Part shown: one piece after another, positions 45,998 through 55,936 of the stretch
Position numbering within the stretch: position 1 is the first letter of the stretch
How the letters are laid out: every line of letters starts with the position of its first letter
Notes under the pieces: generated by a model
Seen by the model: only the letters and a program-made list of their open reading frames with translations
The model's database searches: none
Told to the model about the DNA's origin: nothing
Position numbers and translations under genes: made by a program
Assembly (NCBI RefSeq): GCF_027595985.1
Contig: NC_073307.1
Coordinates: 17,474,395 to 17,538,394 of the forward strand
Direction of reading: 5' to 3'
DNA length: 64,000 bases
Source: Sorex araneus
Taxonomy: Eukaryota; Chordata; Mammalia; Eulipotyphla; Soricidae

Positions 45998-46265
45998 CAC
46001 TGTATCACTGTATCACTGTCATCCTGGTGATCATCGATTTGTTCAAACAGGCCCAGTAACATCTCCATTCATCCTAGCCTGAGATTTTAGCAGCCTCTCT
46101 TTACTTGTTCTTCCCAATGGTGTTGCATTAGAGGCTCTTCAGGGTCAGGGGAATGAGGCCCATCATCCTTACTGTATTTGGCTTATTAATACACCACAGG
46201 GAGCTTGCCAGGCTCTCCCCTGTGTGGGCAGTAAACTCTCGGTAGCTTGCCAGGTTCTCCAAGAG
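45998..46265 (-). repeat. SOR-BL SINE of a second composite element
   Basis: Complement of the octamer tail (cactgtatcactgtatcactgtc type), 'aacaggcccagtaacatctcc', the BL block 'agcagcctctctttacttg' to 'gaggctcttcagggtcagg', then 'gagcttgccaggctctcc'. It runs directly into an R1 block, as at 12.7 kb. Confidence 0.85.
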
Positions 46266-46508
46266 GTAGAGCTAGTCTATCAGATGTCGTGCTTCCAGAA
46301 GCTTGGTTTTATAGTCTCTGGATGTTGGCCATTGATGGGATTACATAGTGCCAGGGGCAGTTTCTGGGTGTGACTGCCTAGCTACTGGAAAATGGGGAAT
46401 CTGGGTGGAAGAGGCCCAGTTCTGATCCGAGCAGCCTTGGAGATCTCGGCCCTGGGTCCCGCACACCTGCGTTTCTCTGCGGTTCCTTCATTGCGTGAGG
46501 CTTGTCCA
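46266..46508 (+). repeat. R1 block of a second composite element
   Basis: 'gtctctggatgttggccattg', 'actggaaaatggggaatctggg', 'ggagatctcggccctgggtcc' and 'ttccttcattgcgtgagg' match 12138-12350. Relative to SOR-BL the arrangement equals the right half of the 12.1-kb composite. The second arm is absent. Confidence 0.85.
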
Positions 46509-46528
46509 GCTAGAACAGCACACTGAGG

Positions 46529-46946
46529 ATGCTGGAGCGGACTGCAAAGGCACTACCATCTCCAAGAAAGGCTTTAAGAAAGCTGTAACAAAAACCCAGA
46601 AGAAGGAGGGGAAGAAACAGAAGAGAGTTATTCCATCTACATCTACAAGGTGCTGAAGCAAGTCCATCCAGACACTGGTATTTCTTCAAAGGTCATGAGC
46701 ATTATGAATTCTTTTGTCAGTGATATCTTCGAGCACATCGCTGGCAAGGCGTCCCGACTGGCACACTACAACAAGCACTCAACGATCACGTCTAGAGAGA
46801 TCCAGACTGCCGTGTGCCTGCTGTTGCCTGGCGAGTTGACCAAGCATGCAGTATCTGAAAAAATCAAGGCTGTCACCAAGTACACCAGCTCCAAGTAAAA
46901 CCAGTTACCAGACGAGCTTCATGACCCAAAAGCTCTTTTAAGAATA
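46529..46946 (+). pseudogene. histone H2B pseudogene (retrocopy)
   Basis: Parent: core histone H2B of the replication-dependent type. From the ATG at 46529 a decayed N-terminal tail is visible at DNA level, with '[20 protein letters not shown]' in a shifted frame. A second frameshift follows at the 'SYSVYVYK' region. From 46650 an 82-codon open segment is H2B-like throughout: [72 protein letters not shown], stop at 46896-46898. The 3' UTR keeps 'agctcttttaaga' (46931-46943), the left half of the histone mRNA stem-loop, with the right half lost. No poly(A) tail. It lies 20 bp beyond the R1 block. Confidence 0.9.
46930..46946 (+). other. degraded histone 3' stem-loop
   Basis: 'aagctcttttaagaata' corresponds to the GGCTCTTTTMAGAGCC processing hairpin of replication-dependent histone mRNAs with its 3' arm replaced. 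Seen in sequence; the loss of pairing means it would not function. Confidence 0.65.
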
Positions 46947-47056
46947 TTGATAAATGGATGAACTACCCTAAACTGTTTGGTACAGGTTATCCTGAAAGCA
47001 GGATTGGACTTAGGATCTTAACATATCTTTAAACCATTCCCAATATTAGAAGAAAT

Positions 47057-47227
47057 TATTTTTTTCTTTTTGGGTAACACCCGATGATGCACAGGGGTTC
47101 CTCTTGGCTCTGCACTCAGGAATTATTCCTGGCGGTGCATGGGGAACCATAGGAGATGCTGAGAATTGAATCTGTGTTGGCTGCATGCAAGGCAAATGCC
47201 CTACCAGCTGTGCTATCGCTCCAGCCC
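47057..47227 (-). repeat. SOR-A SINE, well preserved
   Basis: 'tttttgggtaacacccgatg', 'ggctctgcactcaggaatta', 'gcatgcaaggcaaatgcccta' and 'tgtgctatcgctccagcccc'. Confidence 0.9.
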
Positions 47228-47265
47228 CAAGAAATAAAATTTCTAGTTAAAAAATTTTAAATCTT

Positions 47266-47442
47266 GGGACCGGAGTGATAGCACAGTGGGGAGGGCATTT
47301 GCTTTGCATGCGGTCAACCTGCATTCAATCCCCGGCATCCCATATTGTCCTCCAAGCACTGCCAGGAATGATACCTGAGTGCAGAGCCAGGAGTAACCCC
47401 TGAGAATTGCTGGTTGTCACCCAAAAAGCAAAAAAAAAAAAA
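47266..47442 (+). repeat. SOR-A SINE, well preserved
   Basis: 'gaccggagtgatagcacagtgg', 'gccaggaatgatacctgagtg', 'gccaggagtaacccctgag', 'caaaaagc' and a 12-A tail. An imperfect aaaattttaaat repeat flanks both sides. It forms a head-to-head inverted pair with the preceding copy, 38 bp apart. Confidence 0.9.
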
Positions 47443-47463
47443 TTTAAATTGTATTGGTTTGGA

Positions 47464-47638
47464 ATCTCGCACGGCAGAGCCTGGCAAGCTACCCAAATTT
47501 GATATGCCAAAAGCAGCAACAATAATGGGCCTCATTCCCCTGAACGTGACAGGTATGAACGGAGCTCTTACTGGTGTCCGCTGGAGCAAATCGATGAGCA
47601 ATGGGAAGACAGTGACACAGCGATACAGTGATTGTTTT
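47464..47638 (+). repeat. SOR-B/BL intermediate, 5'-truncated
   Basis: 'ctcgcacggcagagcctggc', 'gatatgccaaaagcagcaac', then 'gggcctcattcccctgaacg', which is only the first part of the BL block, directly joined to 'gagctcttactggtgtccg' and the tail 'gacacagcgatacagtgat'. An internally deleted BL form. Confidence 0.8.
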
Positions 47639-47679
47639 GGAAGATGGGGAATCCATACCTGCAGTGCTCAGATTTTAAT

Positions 47680-47798
47680 CATGCTTCCTCAATCAGGAAT
47701 TCCCTCCTGATGGTACTTGGGAAGCCATCTAAGGTTCCAGGGATTGAACCCAGGCTGACACTTGCCAGCAAGTGCCCTACCCACTGTACTCTCTCTCT
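47680..47798 (-). repeat. SOR-A SINE fragment, old
   Basis: 'ggaattccctcctgatggtac', 'agggattgaacccaggctgac', 'caagtgccctacccactgtac'. Confidence 0.65.
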
Positions 47799-48821
47799 TT
47801 CTCTGGTTCCTGAAATGTTTTTAATCCAGTGAAAAATTTAACAGTAGTTAGACGATTGAGAAGGAAAGAACAAGTAGAAACCATGACAAAAGGACTTTCA
47901 ATCCTTTTATTCTGCATTCTGTCAGAGGATTAAGAAGGGCCTTCTGCTGACTTGAGGGCGGATGCGTAAAACACAGATGTGCAAGAGAGAAGCAAGGGCA
48001 AGGTAGGGAAGGAGAAAATGTTCATGAGAATATTAAAGAACAAACAAACGTTTGTTTAAGATTTCAGGCTACCAAGAATTCATTTAACCAACATGCACTG
48101 AGTGTATATCAAGTACAAGGCATTATGGGATGAGGAGTGAGAACCGTGAACACTTGTTTTCACTCAAGTCTACAAAGATAGCACAGAGATAGGAGTCCGA
48201 ATGGAGTGGGGTACAGGCACTGGCCCAAATTGTCAAGGGAACAGGGAAACATCAAAGAACAATTTCATTATGGACCAAGGGAGAACAAAAGAAAAAGAAA
48301 TCACTATGTTGACTAAATAGCCAAGACTTCCTGGGTTTTGCTAGAAATTTTCATGTGAAAGATTTATTTTCACACCCCTTTCTACATAGATAAAGCACTT
48401 ATCATAAATCAGATTGCAGGCATGCCACAAGAAGAAAAATTTGGCATCATCGTTTCCCAGAGAGTTTTAGAAATCTCCTTATAAAAAAAAGACATCTAGA
48501 AACCACAATAAACCATAAAAAATATGAACAATGCCCACTGACGGCCCAGTAGCATTCTTTTTTAGGGGGAGACTGTTGGATTAATCTTTTATGATTTTTA
48601 CACTACACATACTCACTTCAAACATTATTTTAAATAATATATGTGAAGAACAGTAGGAAAGTAAATTCATTTGTAGAAAACTTTAACATTTCCATAACAT
48701 ACAACTTAATGTGCATATCAATCCTACTTAAAAATACCTAGTTCATTATTTCCTCCCTTTGATCTTACTGATTATGATGTTTATATTCATAAATCAATAA
48801 TTTATGGAAAAAAGTTCTCTT
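47799..48821. other. unassigned DNA with an L2 trace
   Basis: 48078-48160 ('catttaaccaacatgcactgagtg', 'gtacaaggcattatgggatg') is a probable antisense L2 3' end. No gene. Confidence 0.4.
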
Positions 48822-48968
48822 GAAGACAGACATATAATACAAAGAGTCAAGAGCTTGCACACACCTATCCTGGATTCAATCCCAGGCACCACAGATGGTC
48901 CTCTGAACATCTCCAAGAGTGATCTATGAACACAATGTCAGGAATAAGCCCTGAGCACAGCCAAAAAA
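48822..48968 (+). repeat. SOR-A SINE, old
   Basis: 'gattcaatcccaggcaccac', 'ggtcctctgaacatctcc', 'gtcaggaataagccctgagc' and 'acagccaaaaaagg'. Its 3' end meets the 3' end of the next copy. Confidence 0.75.
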
Positions 48969-49142
48969 GGTCTTTGTTTATTGTTTGTTTGGGGGCCACA
49001 CCTGGTGGTGTTCATGGGTTACTCCTGACTCTGTGCTCAGGGATGACTCATGGAGAGCTTGGGGACCATATGGGGTGCAGGGGTAGAACCCTGATCAGTC
49101 ATGTGAAAGACAAGTGCCCTACCTGCTGTCTTATCTCTCCCA
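48969..49142 (-). repeat. SOR-A SINE
   Basis: 'gtttgggggccacacctgg', 'gggttactcctgactctgtgc', 'gggaccatatggggtgcagg' and 'gacaagtgccctacctgctg'. Tail-to-tail with the preceding copy, so the pair could form a foldback. Confidence 0.85.
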
Positions 49143-49332
49143 CATTACCCCCTCCCCCCAAAGCTCATATCTTAATATAAGTGGAAACACTAGAATCCTC
49201 TAGTAATTCTGAATTGAAAATACTTGGGATAAGAGATATATATTCCATTGCAGTGTATATCCAAACTGCAGCGTCAACAACATTGAAAGAAGGCGATCCA
49301 GATCACACCAATCAAATTTAAAAGTGGATCTG

Positions 49333-49395
49333 TGGAACCTAAGACGTAGAACAGCAGGTAGGGGGCTTGCCTTGCATGCGTCTGACCTGAGGGAG
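49333..49395 (+). repeat. SOR SINE 5' fragment
   Basis: 'gtagaacagcaggtagggggc' and 'ttgccttgcatgcgtctgacc'; only the tRNA-like head. Confidence 0.7.
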
Positions 49396-49399
49396 CAGT

Positions 49400-49535
49400 A
49401 CAGAAGATCATTCAGAGATGTAGATTCAAATCCTACTTCTAATATTTAATCACTGTGTGACCTTGGGTCAGTTGCTTCATTTCTCAATGTTTCAGTTTTT
49501 AATAGATGGAAGAAAAATAAAATCAGGCTACTTAA
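49400..49535 (+). repeat. MIR SINE (ancient)
   Basis: 'tagattcaaatcctacttct', 'atcactgtgtgaccttgggtca', 'ttgcttcatttctcaatgtttc' are textbook MIR core sequence. Confidence 0.8.
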
Positions 49536-49554
49536 GCTTATTAATCATATCATA

Positions 49555-50160
49555 TCTGGATATGATCCAGAGATGCACAAAAGAATCTCAGAACCTAGCA
49601 GCTCAATGCAGAGATGCTTCCAGAGCCTGCACCAGGCTGATCTCCCCAGGGCGCCTCAGACGGGAGCAGACATCGTCTCCCCACCTGCCCCCTAGGAATC
49701 CCGGCAGTCGCCAATGTCCAGAACTCAATGAAAAGCCCGGGTAGGTGGGAGCAGTGACTGCAAACTGCAGGGCTCAAGGGATAGGGGATTGGCTGTTCCT
49801 CATCTCCCCCGTGCCTCTGGAACCCTGGATATCATGCCCACGAACTGCCCCTGGATGCTAGTTAAGCTCATTAACGACATACAAGAGAATCTTGGGACTG
49901 AGCAGTTCACTGCAGAGATTTCTGCAGACCCTAACTATCTAAAGCTTTAGAAATTTAGGAAATCTATGCTATTCATAACAAGCAATACAAAATAAATTAT
50001 CTAGCCCCTGCCTGTTCGGCAGGTTTGAGTGGTGGCGGGAAAATTCAAATTAATGGTGGTGGGAAGGTGTAATAATGGTGGTGGGATTGGTGTTAAAATA
50101 TTGAATGTAATCCATTATTGTGAACAACTTTATGAAAATAATTTAAAAAATTTTTTTCAA
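49555..50160 (+). repeat. R2 element, shrew-specific, unclassified
   Basis: Shares with 55230-55810 the blocks 'gcctcagacgggagcag'-type, 'aataagca', 'gaaggtgtaat', 'ggtggtgggat' and a 3' end 'gtgaacaac...tatgaaaata'. Its centre resembles R1 ('cacgaactgcccctgg'). Probably a non-autonomous or truncated LINE-related element; coding capacity not seen. Confidence 0.6.
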
Positions 50161-50499
50161 AGAAAAATGAAATCTTGTTGAATCTTGTTGAGGTAGTTAA
50201 TAGCATGCTAACCCATAAAAATCACTCATGCTTTTGAAGTGATCATTTTTGTAGTCATTTTTATTTTCACAGTCAAAAGTTTCTTTGAAATGTGGATAAG
50301 AGACTATTTTATATTAGGGTAGAGGGTTTTACAAATATATTAGTTCAATGCATGATCCCATATATTGAATTAAATGGAACAATAGTAAAGCATACCATTA
50401 AGAATTCCTGTAAAACATGCATAATGGAATAAAAATTTAAAGCCACTGCCTTGAGTTTTTAAGTGGTATGTAACTATCACAAAGTAATTTGAGGAAGGT
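50161..50499. other. unassigned AT-rich DNA
   Basis: Nothing recognised. Confidence 0.45.
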
Positions 50500-50673
50500 T
50501 TTATCGTTTGGTTTGGTTTGGGGGCAACAACCAGAAATGGTCAGGTGTTATTCCTGACTCCTCATTCAAGTGTGGCTTCTGGTGGTAGGAGGACCATATG
50601 AGATGCAGGGGACTGACCCTGGATTACCTGCATGCAAAGCAAGTGCCCTACACACAGTACTATTTCTCTAGCA
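50500..50673 (-). repeat. SOR-A SINE, old
   Basis: 'ggtttggtttgggggcaacaac', 'gttattcctgactcctcattc', 'aggaccatatgagatgcagg' and 'gcaagtgccctacacacagtac'. Confidence 0.75.
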
Positions 50674-52148
50674 GCCAGAACATATGTTTTTGACTTAGCA
50701 ACTTTAATTGCTAATGGGTTGAAAATGAAGGCGTGGTGATTTTATATACTAGTCTGATTTCTGGGTTTTGATATTTTTTTGTTTGTCTTTTTTTTTTAAA
50801 GAAAATGAGGTCAGTTCTATCTGATCTTAACAAACTAGAATTGGGACCATAGAATTTGTTCAGTTGTCCAAGTTCCTTACTCACTTCATACTTTAGAAAA
50901 AGCAGAAAGGGGAGTTTGAAACCCTCTTACCAATTTCTCCAGCATCACAACGAGGACTGGCATGCTTTCTGAATTTTGTGTTACAGAATGGTCCTGGAAA
51001 ATAAGAATGAGGCTTTAGTGAATCACAGTTTCAGAGGGATTGACTTTCTGTTGTAGTTGCACAATTTCAAGGGCTACATCATCCACTGAGGCAGCAAAGA
51101 CGTCCTGGCCTCTTTTGTGGCTGGCTGAGTTTGAATGGGCTTAAAATCTTCAAAATCTCATTTCACGACAAAGAATGAAAAACAAATGAATCAATAGCCA
51201 GGTGTTCAAGTTGTGATTCTTCAAGTAGATGATCAGGTTTTATTCTCAAATATAAATGGAAAAGTATAATTAAAGGGAATATGTGACAAAGTTTTCTCAT
51301 AAACTTTCAAGTAAAGAAATGGTTGATGGTTACTTAAATATTCCATAATTAAAGCAAAAACTATTCCATGCTTAAGTAAATATTCTGGTGGTTAAATAAA
51401 AATGACCTATATTATACCTATCCAGCATTTAGTTTAACATAAAATTCTACTTTCAATAAACTTTAACTTTTTTAAGGATCCTCTACTGTTATGATCTAGT
51501 CTTAGAAATTCTTCCTTACATTAAGACAGAAGTTGTGACTAAACAATTTCTCACTTCCACCTCTGTTTCTTTGAACAGCACAAAACATATGATATTGATT
51601 CTTACCCAATTTCCCCAACCCCCAGAAAAGAACATTCCATAGACAATTACTAATTTTATTTTATTCCAGGGTACAAGGAGTTGAGAGAATGAAATGGAGT
51701 AATGCCTCACCTCTTGGGGTTTTCAGATTATTACATTAGTTTTGCATCATCTTCACCTTTTCAGTCTTGTCACCACTACTTCCTCTCTATATCCTCCATA
51801 TAACATATTTAATACTTCCGGATTAGGTATTTAAAGCAGGAAAGTAAGACTGTACACATTTGTACAGATGTCCTTTGAGTAAGGCAGAGTATGGTGGCTT
51901 TATTAACCAACTGAGTTCTGCTTTGTAATTGCATCAAAAGCAGCTGAACTCACACAGAGCTGAAAGCTTAATAAATATTAAAAATCTGAATACCCCACAC
52001 TCATTCTCATATGGTCTCAGTGGTTTAGTTCTTCTGTTAAATTCTTTAGTGTGACTACAACCTTAGACTAAGCATGACTAAATCAAATGTTTAGGATATA
52101 AATAATGAACTGCATAGGACTGAGAAACTAAATTAATTAAATCTGTCT
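50674..52148. other. unassigned intergenic DNA
   Basis: About 1.5 kb without gene or recognised repeat. Confidence 0.45.
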
Positions 52149-52149
52149 T

Positions 52150-52341
52150 AAAAATTCCTGTAGGGGCTAGAGATAGTCTATGGCATTAAAGCTCTTGCTT
52201 TGCCTGTAGCTTACCTAGATTCAATTCCAGATAACACATATAGTCCCCTAAGCTCTGCCAAAAGTGACCCCTGAGCACAGAGTCAGAATTAAATACTAAG
52301 TACCACCAAGTGTGGCCCCCCCTAAAAAAACAAAAAATTCC
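52150..52341 (+). repeat. SOR-A SINE with short TSD
   Basis: 'ggggctagagatagtctatgg', 'agattcaattccagataac', 'gtgacccctgagcacagagtc', 'caccaagtgtggcccc' and an A-rich tail. aaaaattcc is repeated at 52150-52158 and 52333-52341. Confidence 0.8.
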
Positions 52342-53009
52342 AAAGAAAATATTTGCACTGAAGTAACTCTTCTGTCATTGTTGAGTGAGAATTTTGGTCT
52401 AAATTGTTTTGAAATAATATGATGAAGATAACTTTATGTCGTAAGTGATTCAGGATGCACTATGTCTACTACCCATTACCTCCAAATGATTGCACTGATG
52501 ATCAAGGTGAAGAAAAAGTCAATCTACTACTTTGGATCTCGAGTCTAGGAACTGCTCTATAAGCCTGCCTTCTTAACCATTAGAACAAACGGTATTTCTC
52601 ATACACTGCTATTTTTCATAAACACAATATTAGACACAATTATTTCAATCTAATATTTCTCATGCTTAACTGCATCTCAAAAATAACTTCAAACAGGACA
52701 CAGATACTTCTAAAGTGAAGGAGTTTGAAGATGTCTCATTTGGCCATGATTAGAAATTAAAAGCAGACAAGAATGAAAAGTATCTTTGGCAAAGTGATGT
52801 GCTTATCTTTTTGTTGACCTCACACTAAGGTGTTTCTCTACTTTCCATCCTGAGGCATCAACAATCTATGTTTATTTCAGTTATTCTGTTTCCCCAGCAG
52901 TGCTATTATATTAGTGAAACTTTGTGTTTTCAAACACTATTTTTCCTTGTGATTTTTACCCACAAGATTATAATATTTAATTTTATTTTTTGGTGCACCT
53001 TACTTAATT
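52342..53009. other. unassigned intergenic DNA
   Basis: Nothing recognised. Confidence 0.45.
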
Positions 53010-53163
53010 TTTATTTATTTTTTAATTTTAGCACCACTCCTGACTCTACACTAAGGGATCACTCTTGACAAGCTTGGAGGACCATATGGCATGCTGAGAA
53101 TCAAACCTGAGAAGGTCACAAGCAAGGCAAGTGCCCTCCCTACCATTCTATCATTTCACCCCC
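53010..53163 (-). repeat. SOR-A SINE, old
   Basis: 'gcaccactcctgactctacac', 'ggaggaccatatggcatgctg', 'gcaaggcaagtgccctccc'. 5' and 3' ends worn. Confidence 0.7.
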
Positions 53164-54269
53164 ATTAATTTTAATAATATGTTAATCTCTCAGGAAGCTC
53201 CAAACAATTCTGTTCCCTGTAGTAATAACTCAGTAGTATTAACAATATCTAGCAATATAGTCTATATAGGCTTTTTACAGTCTATATAGTGGTATTCTTA
53301 TTCAGGGAAATTTGGATTAATTTAATATCCTATAACCAATCCATTGCTAAATCTGGAACTTGCAATCACCAGTGATGGTTAATATGTTCTTAATTAAATA
53401 GCTTGGCCAAACCAAAGCCAACTACTATATCAGACACAATCTGTGCTGAAAGAGAGCTTTGTGAAACTCGTAAGTAGAACTGGGGCTGTGGCTTTGGTGA
53501 TCCGACTCCTGCTGTGCTTAGGGGAGCCCTGGTCTGTTCTCCAGCACGGCTGTGTGTCCTCACCCCCAAGCACCTCTGGGAGATACCCCCCAAAACCATT
53601 CAAACAAAGAAGAGAAAGCCCAAAAACAAGTGCTAGGAAACAGGGGAACTGAAATAAGTATTTTCAGTGGGAGTCTGCCCTCCTTCAAGATCAGTCTTTC
53701 AGGACTCATTAAATGCGGGACACACTGAATGAAACAAATTAAAGGTCCAATCACACGTGGCAAAAGGTCTGACCGGCAATAAAAGTGTTAGATATAAATG
53801 ATCATGGTGATCATTTTAGGAGATAATTTGTCAGAAATATAAAATGCTTATAATTTTTTGAGTTACTAAAAAGCTATGTGGAATAAAAGAAGCCTTTTAA
53901 TATAGTTTTTAAATTGTTGAATAATTTTTGTTTCCTTCACTGAAAACTTTTTATGAGCAAGATTTTCCCCAAGATTTTCCTTGGCAGCATTCGATTTTCT
54001 GTTCACTCACCATTTTCTTAGAATAGTATTTAAATTTAGCGATTACCTCACTTCTCAAATATTGGTTTCATTTGAGAGATAAGATACTTTTGTTATTTTG
54101 CATTTCTTTCCTAAGTTCAACTCTCTTTGCAAATTCGCTTTCTTTTTTCAGTTGCTGCCTGTCACAATCAGGCAATAAATCTTACGTTTTCTTTTTGTTT
54201 AAAAAGGGTAAATATTATTCTGATAAACTTGAAAATGAAAGAATATTCATTGTTTTCCTTTTTTATGAG
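53164..54269. other. unassigned DNA, weak SOR trace
   Basis: 53480-53600 has SOR-like fragments ('ctccagcacggctgtgtgtcc', 'caagcacctctgggag') but is too diverged to call. The overlapping open frames there carry no domain. No gene. Confidence 0.3.
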
Positions 54270-54850
54270 TATTTATTTAAAAAAAAGATTCACAGTCACA
54301 AAAGTGTTCATGATTGGTTTTCAGTCATAAAATGTTCCATCACCCAACCCTTCACTAGTGTACACTTTCCACCACCAATGTCCTCAGTTTCCCTCCCATC
54401 ACGCCCCTACCCCTCCTAGCCTGCCTCAGGCTTTTTCTTCTTCCTCTCACTCTCCTTTTGGGCCTTATGGTTTGCAATGTAGGTACTGGCTTGGTTAGCA
54501 TGCTTGTTTCTTTCACATGTTTGTTATCAATTTTGTTACTTTTAGCACGCTGTTCTTATCCAGAGTGACCATTTCCAACTATCATTGTCATAGTGGCCAC
54601 TTCTCTATCCCAACTGCCTTCTTCCCCCTGCACTTCTATATTGCTTGCAGCATTATTCAAACTAGCCAGAATCTGGAAAGAGCCTGATTGCCCAAGAACA
54701 GATGACTGGATAAAAAAACTAAGGTACATCTACACAATGGAATACTACGCAGCCACCAGGGGAAACAAAGTCATGAAAATCACTTATAGATGGATGAACT
54801 TGGACAGTATCATGTTGAGTGAAATGATACTCACTGATCAACAGTGCTCA
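54270..54850 (-). mobile_element. 5'-inverted L1 (twin-primed pattern)
   Basis: 54290-54625 is a reverse-oriented L1 3' end: 'gtacactttccaccaccaatg', 'ccttttgggccttatgg' and 'gagtgaccatttccaactatc', the complement of 58250-58380. It switches near 54626 to forward L1 sequence from further upstream in the element: 'ttgcttgcagcattattcaaac', 'gatgactggataaa', 'acaatggaatactacgcagcc', 'agtgaaatgatact'. This order is that of a minus-strand L1 whose 5' part is inverted. The 123-codon open frame at 54593-54964 is L1-derived. Confidence 0.7.
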
Positions 54851-54854
54851 GTGT

Positions 54855-54945
54855 TTACAGCTGACTCTCCATTATGGTTGTCTCACTCCTGGCTGTGGAG
54901 TGACGACAAGGCAAGCACCTTACCCTCTGTACTATCTCTCCAGTT
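54855..54945 (-). repeat. SOR SINE fragment
   Basis: 'cactcctggctgtggagtgac', 'ggcaagcaccttaccctctg' and 'tactatctctccag'. Confidence 0.55.
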
Positions 54946-55229
54946 TGAAAATAACGTTTTCTAACACCACTGCAGCAGTCCTTTGGGAGGGTGGTACCAG
55001 CGGAGGGTAAATATATTGCATGCAATTTTCTTCAAGGCAGACTTCTGGACTCCTCTTTGGGGTTCACTAGCATTATGCAATTATCAGTTGTACTGATGAT
55101 TAGCAAGGCTGCCATGCTACTGAATACTAATGTTGATCAGACTTTTCAGTATTTTACCCTCTTTTATAATCAGGTCATCTAATCCCAAATCCAGGCTAAC
55201 ATTCAAAGTTAAGGAGACTAGAGACACAA

Positions 55230-55810
55230 CAGTGAATTCCAGAAGACAGAGATCTCTCCAGACCCCATATGAGCCAATTCCACTGGGGCACCTCAGATGG
55301 AGCAGGTGAGTCCTCACTGCCCACTCGAGATGAAACTCCCAGATTTCAGAAGAAAAACCCAGGTACTCAGGGATCAAGACTCCAGGTTACATCACAGCAG
55401 CAGAGACGGGCTGTCCCTTCCCATCTCCCTGCCAGCTTGGGGTCCTGGCTGTCACACCTATGATCTGTCTCTGGGCACCATCTCAGCGCATCAAGGGCCT
55501 TGATCCAGACTCCCAAATGAATCTCAAAATGACTTAGCTCCCTACAGAGATGTCTCTGGACACCAACCATTTACATTTTCAGAATTCCAGAAGCGTGCGG
55601 CTGCTCTTTCAGCCCTGCGACCTCTCATGATATTCATAATAAGCAGTAGAAAACAAATTATCAAGAACCTGCCCTGGCAGCAAGGCTTGAATGGTGGTGG
55701 GTGAATTTGAAATTATGGTGCTGGGAAGGTGTAATGGTGGTGGGATTAGTGTTGAAATATCGAATGCAATCAATGTGAACAACCTTATGAAAATATTTTT
55801 TTAAGTCACA
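55230..55810 (+). repeat. R2 element, second copy
   Basis: Homologous to 49555-50160; includes 'cagcagagacgggctg', 'gagatgtctctggac', 'agaagcgtgcggctgc', 'gcagtagaaaacaaatt', 'gaatggtggtgggtgaattt' and 'caatgtgaacaacctt'. Overlapping open frames in three frames and on both strands are incidental. Confidence 0.6.
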
Positions 55811-55814
55811 AAAA

Positions 55815-55936
55815 TGGGAATGAGTGATAAAGCCACAGGTAGGGGACTTGCCTTGCATGCAATGCACTCAAATTGGATCCCTGGCACTATATATAGCCCC
55901 CTGAGCACAGAGCCAGGAGTCAGCCCTGAGTACTGC
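55815..55936 (+). repeat. SOR-A SINE, interrupted
   Basis: 'tgagtgataaagccacagg', 'ggggacttgccttgcatgc', 'agccaggagtcagccctgag', then cut at 'actgcagaatgtc' where the next SINE begins. Confidence 0.75.

Noticed and set aside
46650-46898. Intact 82-codon H2B C-terminal frame as a real short histone gene
   Set aside because: The N-terminal region carries two frameshifts, several core residues are changed, and the 3' stem-loop has lost one arm.
54593-54964. 123-codon open frame with a 'YIYTMEYYAA' motif
   Set aside because: Matches the mammalian L1 3' UTR nucleotide block; it is one half of an inverted L1 copy, not a gene.
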